Shown here: positions 63,232-64,000 of the stretch, in pieces
How the letters are laid out: the number at the start of each line of letters is the position of its first letter
Numbering within the stretch: the first letter of the stretch is position 1
NCBI GenBank assembly: GCA_028819235.1
Contig: JAPPMC010000134.1
Location: forward strand, 1-64,000
Source of the DNA: Bryobacterales bacterium
GTDB taxonomy: Bacteria; Acidobacteriota; Terriglobia; Bryobacterales; UBA6623
DNA length: 64,000 bases
Direction of reading: 5' to 3'
Position numbers and translations under genes: made by a program
The notes under the pieces: model-generated
Databases searched by the model: none
Told to the model about the DNA's origin: nothing
Seen by the model: the letters and a program-made list of their open reading frames with translations, nothing else

Positions 63232-64000
63232 ATGAAGGAATTCCAAACCAAGGACATCCGCAACGTCGGCGTAGTCGGTCACGGCGACTGCGGAAAGACC
63301 ACGCTCGTGGCCGCCATGCTATTCACAGCGGGAGCGACCAACCGGCTCACGAGGGTCGATGAGGGCAACACCATCACCGACCATGACGAGGAGGAGATTC
63401 AGCGCAAGGTCAGCATCTCCACGTCCTTGGCACACGCCCTGTGGAAGCGAGTGAAGGTCAACCTTCTGGACACGCCCGGCTACAACATCTTCATCAACGA
63501 GGCCAAGTCCGCACTGTCGGCCGCTGATGCTTCCCTAGTCGTCGTAGACGCCGTCAACGGGGTAGAAATCCAGACAGAGAAGAGCTGGGCCTTCGCGACC
63601 GAATTCGGCCTTCCAAAGGTCGTCTTCGCAAACAAGATGCGCCGGGACCGCGCCTCTCTGAACCGTATCGCGGAGCAAGTCAGGGAAGTGTTCGGCGTCA
63701 CGCCAGTGCAGATCCACATTCCGCTGGGACAGGAGGGGTCCTTCCGCGGAGTCGTCGACCTGCTCTCGGAGAAGGCCTACGAGTACGAACTCGGGGGCAG
63801 GGGCCAGGGTGTGGAAACCGAGATCCCCGACGATCTGGCCGATCAGGTTGAGGATCTCCGCACGGCACTGGTCGAGGCGGTTGCGGAGACTGACGAGGAT
63901 CTGATGGAGGAGTACTTCGAAGAAGGCACGCTTGACGCCGAGACGTTGGCCTCCGGCCTTCGAGCGGCCGTCCTCCAAGGAGAGGTCCTGCCCCTGCTGT
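63232..64000 (+). CDS. Elongation factor G-type GTPase, partial at right edge
   Basis: The first 256 codons of an EF-G-like translational GTPase, probably the EF-G2 branch rather than the canonical FusA. G1 is GHGDCGKTT, the switch region reads DEEEIQRKVSIS, and G3 is DTPGYN. The G4 motif, normally NKxD, reads NKMRRDRAS, with Arg in the position of the guanine-specifying Asp. The ATG at 63232 fits the family N-terminus (MKEFQTKDIRNVGVVGHG). The gene runs off the window, so the remaining domains cannot be assessed. Confidence 0.9.
   Translation, partial: MKEFQTKDIRNVGVVGHGDCGKTTLVAAMLFTAGATNRLTRVDEGNTITDHDEEEIQRKVSISTSLAHALWKRVKVNLLDTPGYNIFINEAKSALSAADASLVVVDAVNGVEIQTEKSWAFATEFGLPKVVFANKMRRDRASLNRIAEQVREVFGVTPVQIHIPLGQEGSFRGVVDLLSEKAYEYELGGRGQGVETEIPDDLADQVEDLRTALVEAVAETDEDLMEEYFEEGTLDAETLASGLRAAVLQGEVLPLL

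Noticed and set aside
63600-63630. Possible sequencing error as the cause of the NKMR motif
   Set aside because: Turning GAC into CGC needs two substitutions and the surrounding frame is intact, so I keep it as a real observation pending reads.
1-64000. CRISPR array, rRNA, tRNA, prophage or intact insertion sequence
   Set aside because: No regularly spaced repeats, no structural RNA signature and no transposase or integrase frame was recognised on either strand by eye.

Overview
The window is about 64 kb of high-GC DNA from a Gram-negative heterotroph. The best fit is an uncultivated Acidobacteriota lineage; Planctomycetota is the less likely alternative. The grounds are two TonB-dependent receptors with an N-terminal carboxypeptidase-regulatory-like domain (Oar-like, typical of Acidobacteriota), a DUF1549/DUF1553 plus DUF1501 pair, several Tat-exported Gfo/Idh/MocA oxidoreductases, several formylglycine sulfatases, an NfeD protein and a KDO-8-phosphate synthase gene that implies LPS. 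No rRNA, tRNA, CRISPR array, prophage or intact insertion sequence was recognised.

Layout. 1-4 kb: two inverted repeats and the DUF1553/DUF1501 operon. 4.9-6.7 kb: a beta-carbonic anhydrase and a Uma2-family protein. 7.4-11.9 kb: the translationally coupled purine genes purQ-purL-purF. 12.2-17.6 kb: a lipid-looking cluster of fatty acid desaturase, condensation-superfamily acyltransferase and GH3-like adenylating ligase in tight succession, followed by a divergent HAD hydrolase / methyltransferase pair. 17.7-25.7 kb: a frameshifted kdsA, a ceramidase-like lipoprotein, a PhoD-like phosphatase, a Gfo/Idh/MocA protein and a large secreted alpha/beta hydrolase. 25.7-31.1 kb: an SDR/DUF2867 protein, two PepSY-type membrane proteins and a sulfatase, interleaved with decayed duplicates. 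32.3-40.1 kb: glutamate dehydrogenase-family enzyme, Fic protein, a sulfatase pseudogene, a CBM9-like protein, an AT-richer orphan and a DUF3604 protein. 40.3-51.4 kb: a sulfatase lipoprotein, two TonB receptors and a membrane-fusion protein with a TPR protein. 51.9-59.1 kb: a DUF4143 ATPase, another Gfo/Idh/MocA protein, and a FtsX-type permease, TolC-like and TPR lipoprotein operon. 59.3-64 kb: NfeD, ThuA-like lipoprotein, a small lipoprotein, a sulfatase and the 5' end of an EF-G-type GTPase gene that runs off the window.

How it fits together. Most products are exported (Sec, Tat or lipoprotein signals) and are hydrolytic or oxidoreductive, which suits degradation of sulfated glycans and lipids with uptake through TonB receptors. 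The stretch from 25 to 37 kb shows segmental duplication followed by decay of different copies. Several genes have a -10-like hexamer exactly six bases before the start codon, which suggests leaderless transcripts. The least familiar unit is the desaturase / acyltransferase / GH3 cluster, which could make an amide- or ester-linked acyl product. The EF-G-type protein at the right edge has Arg where the G4 (NKxD) motif normally has Asp.
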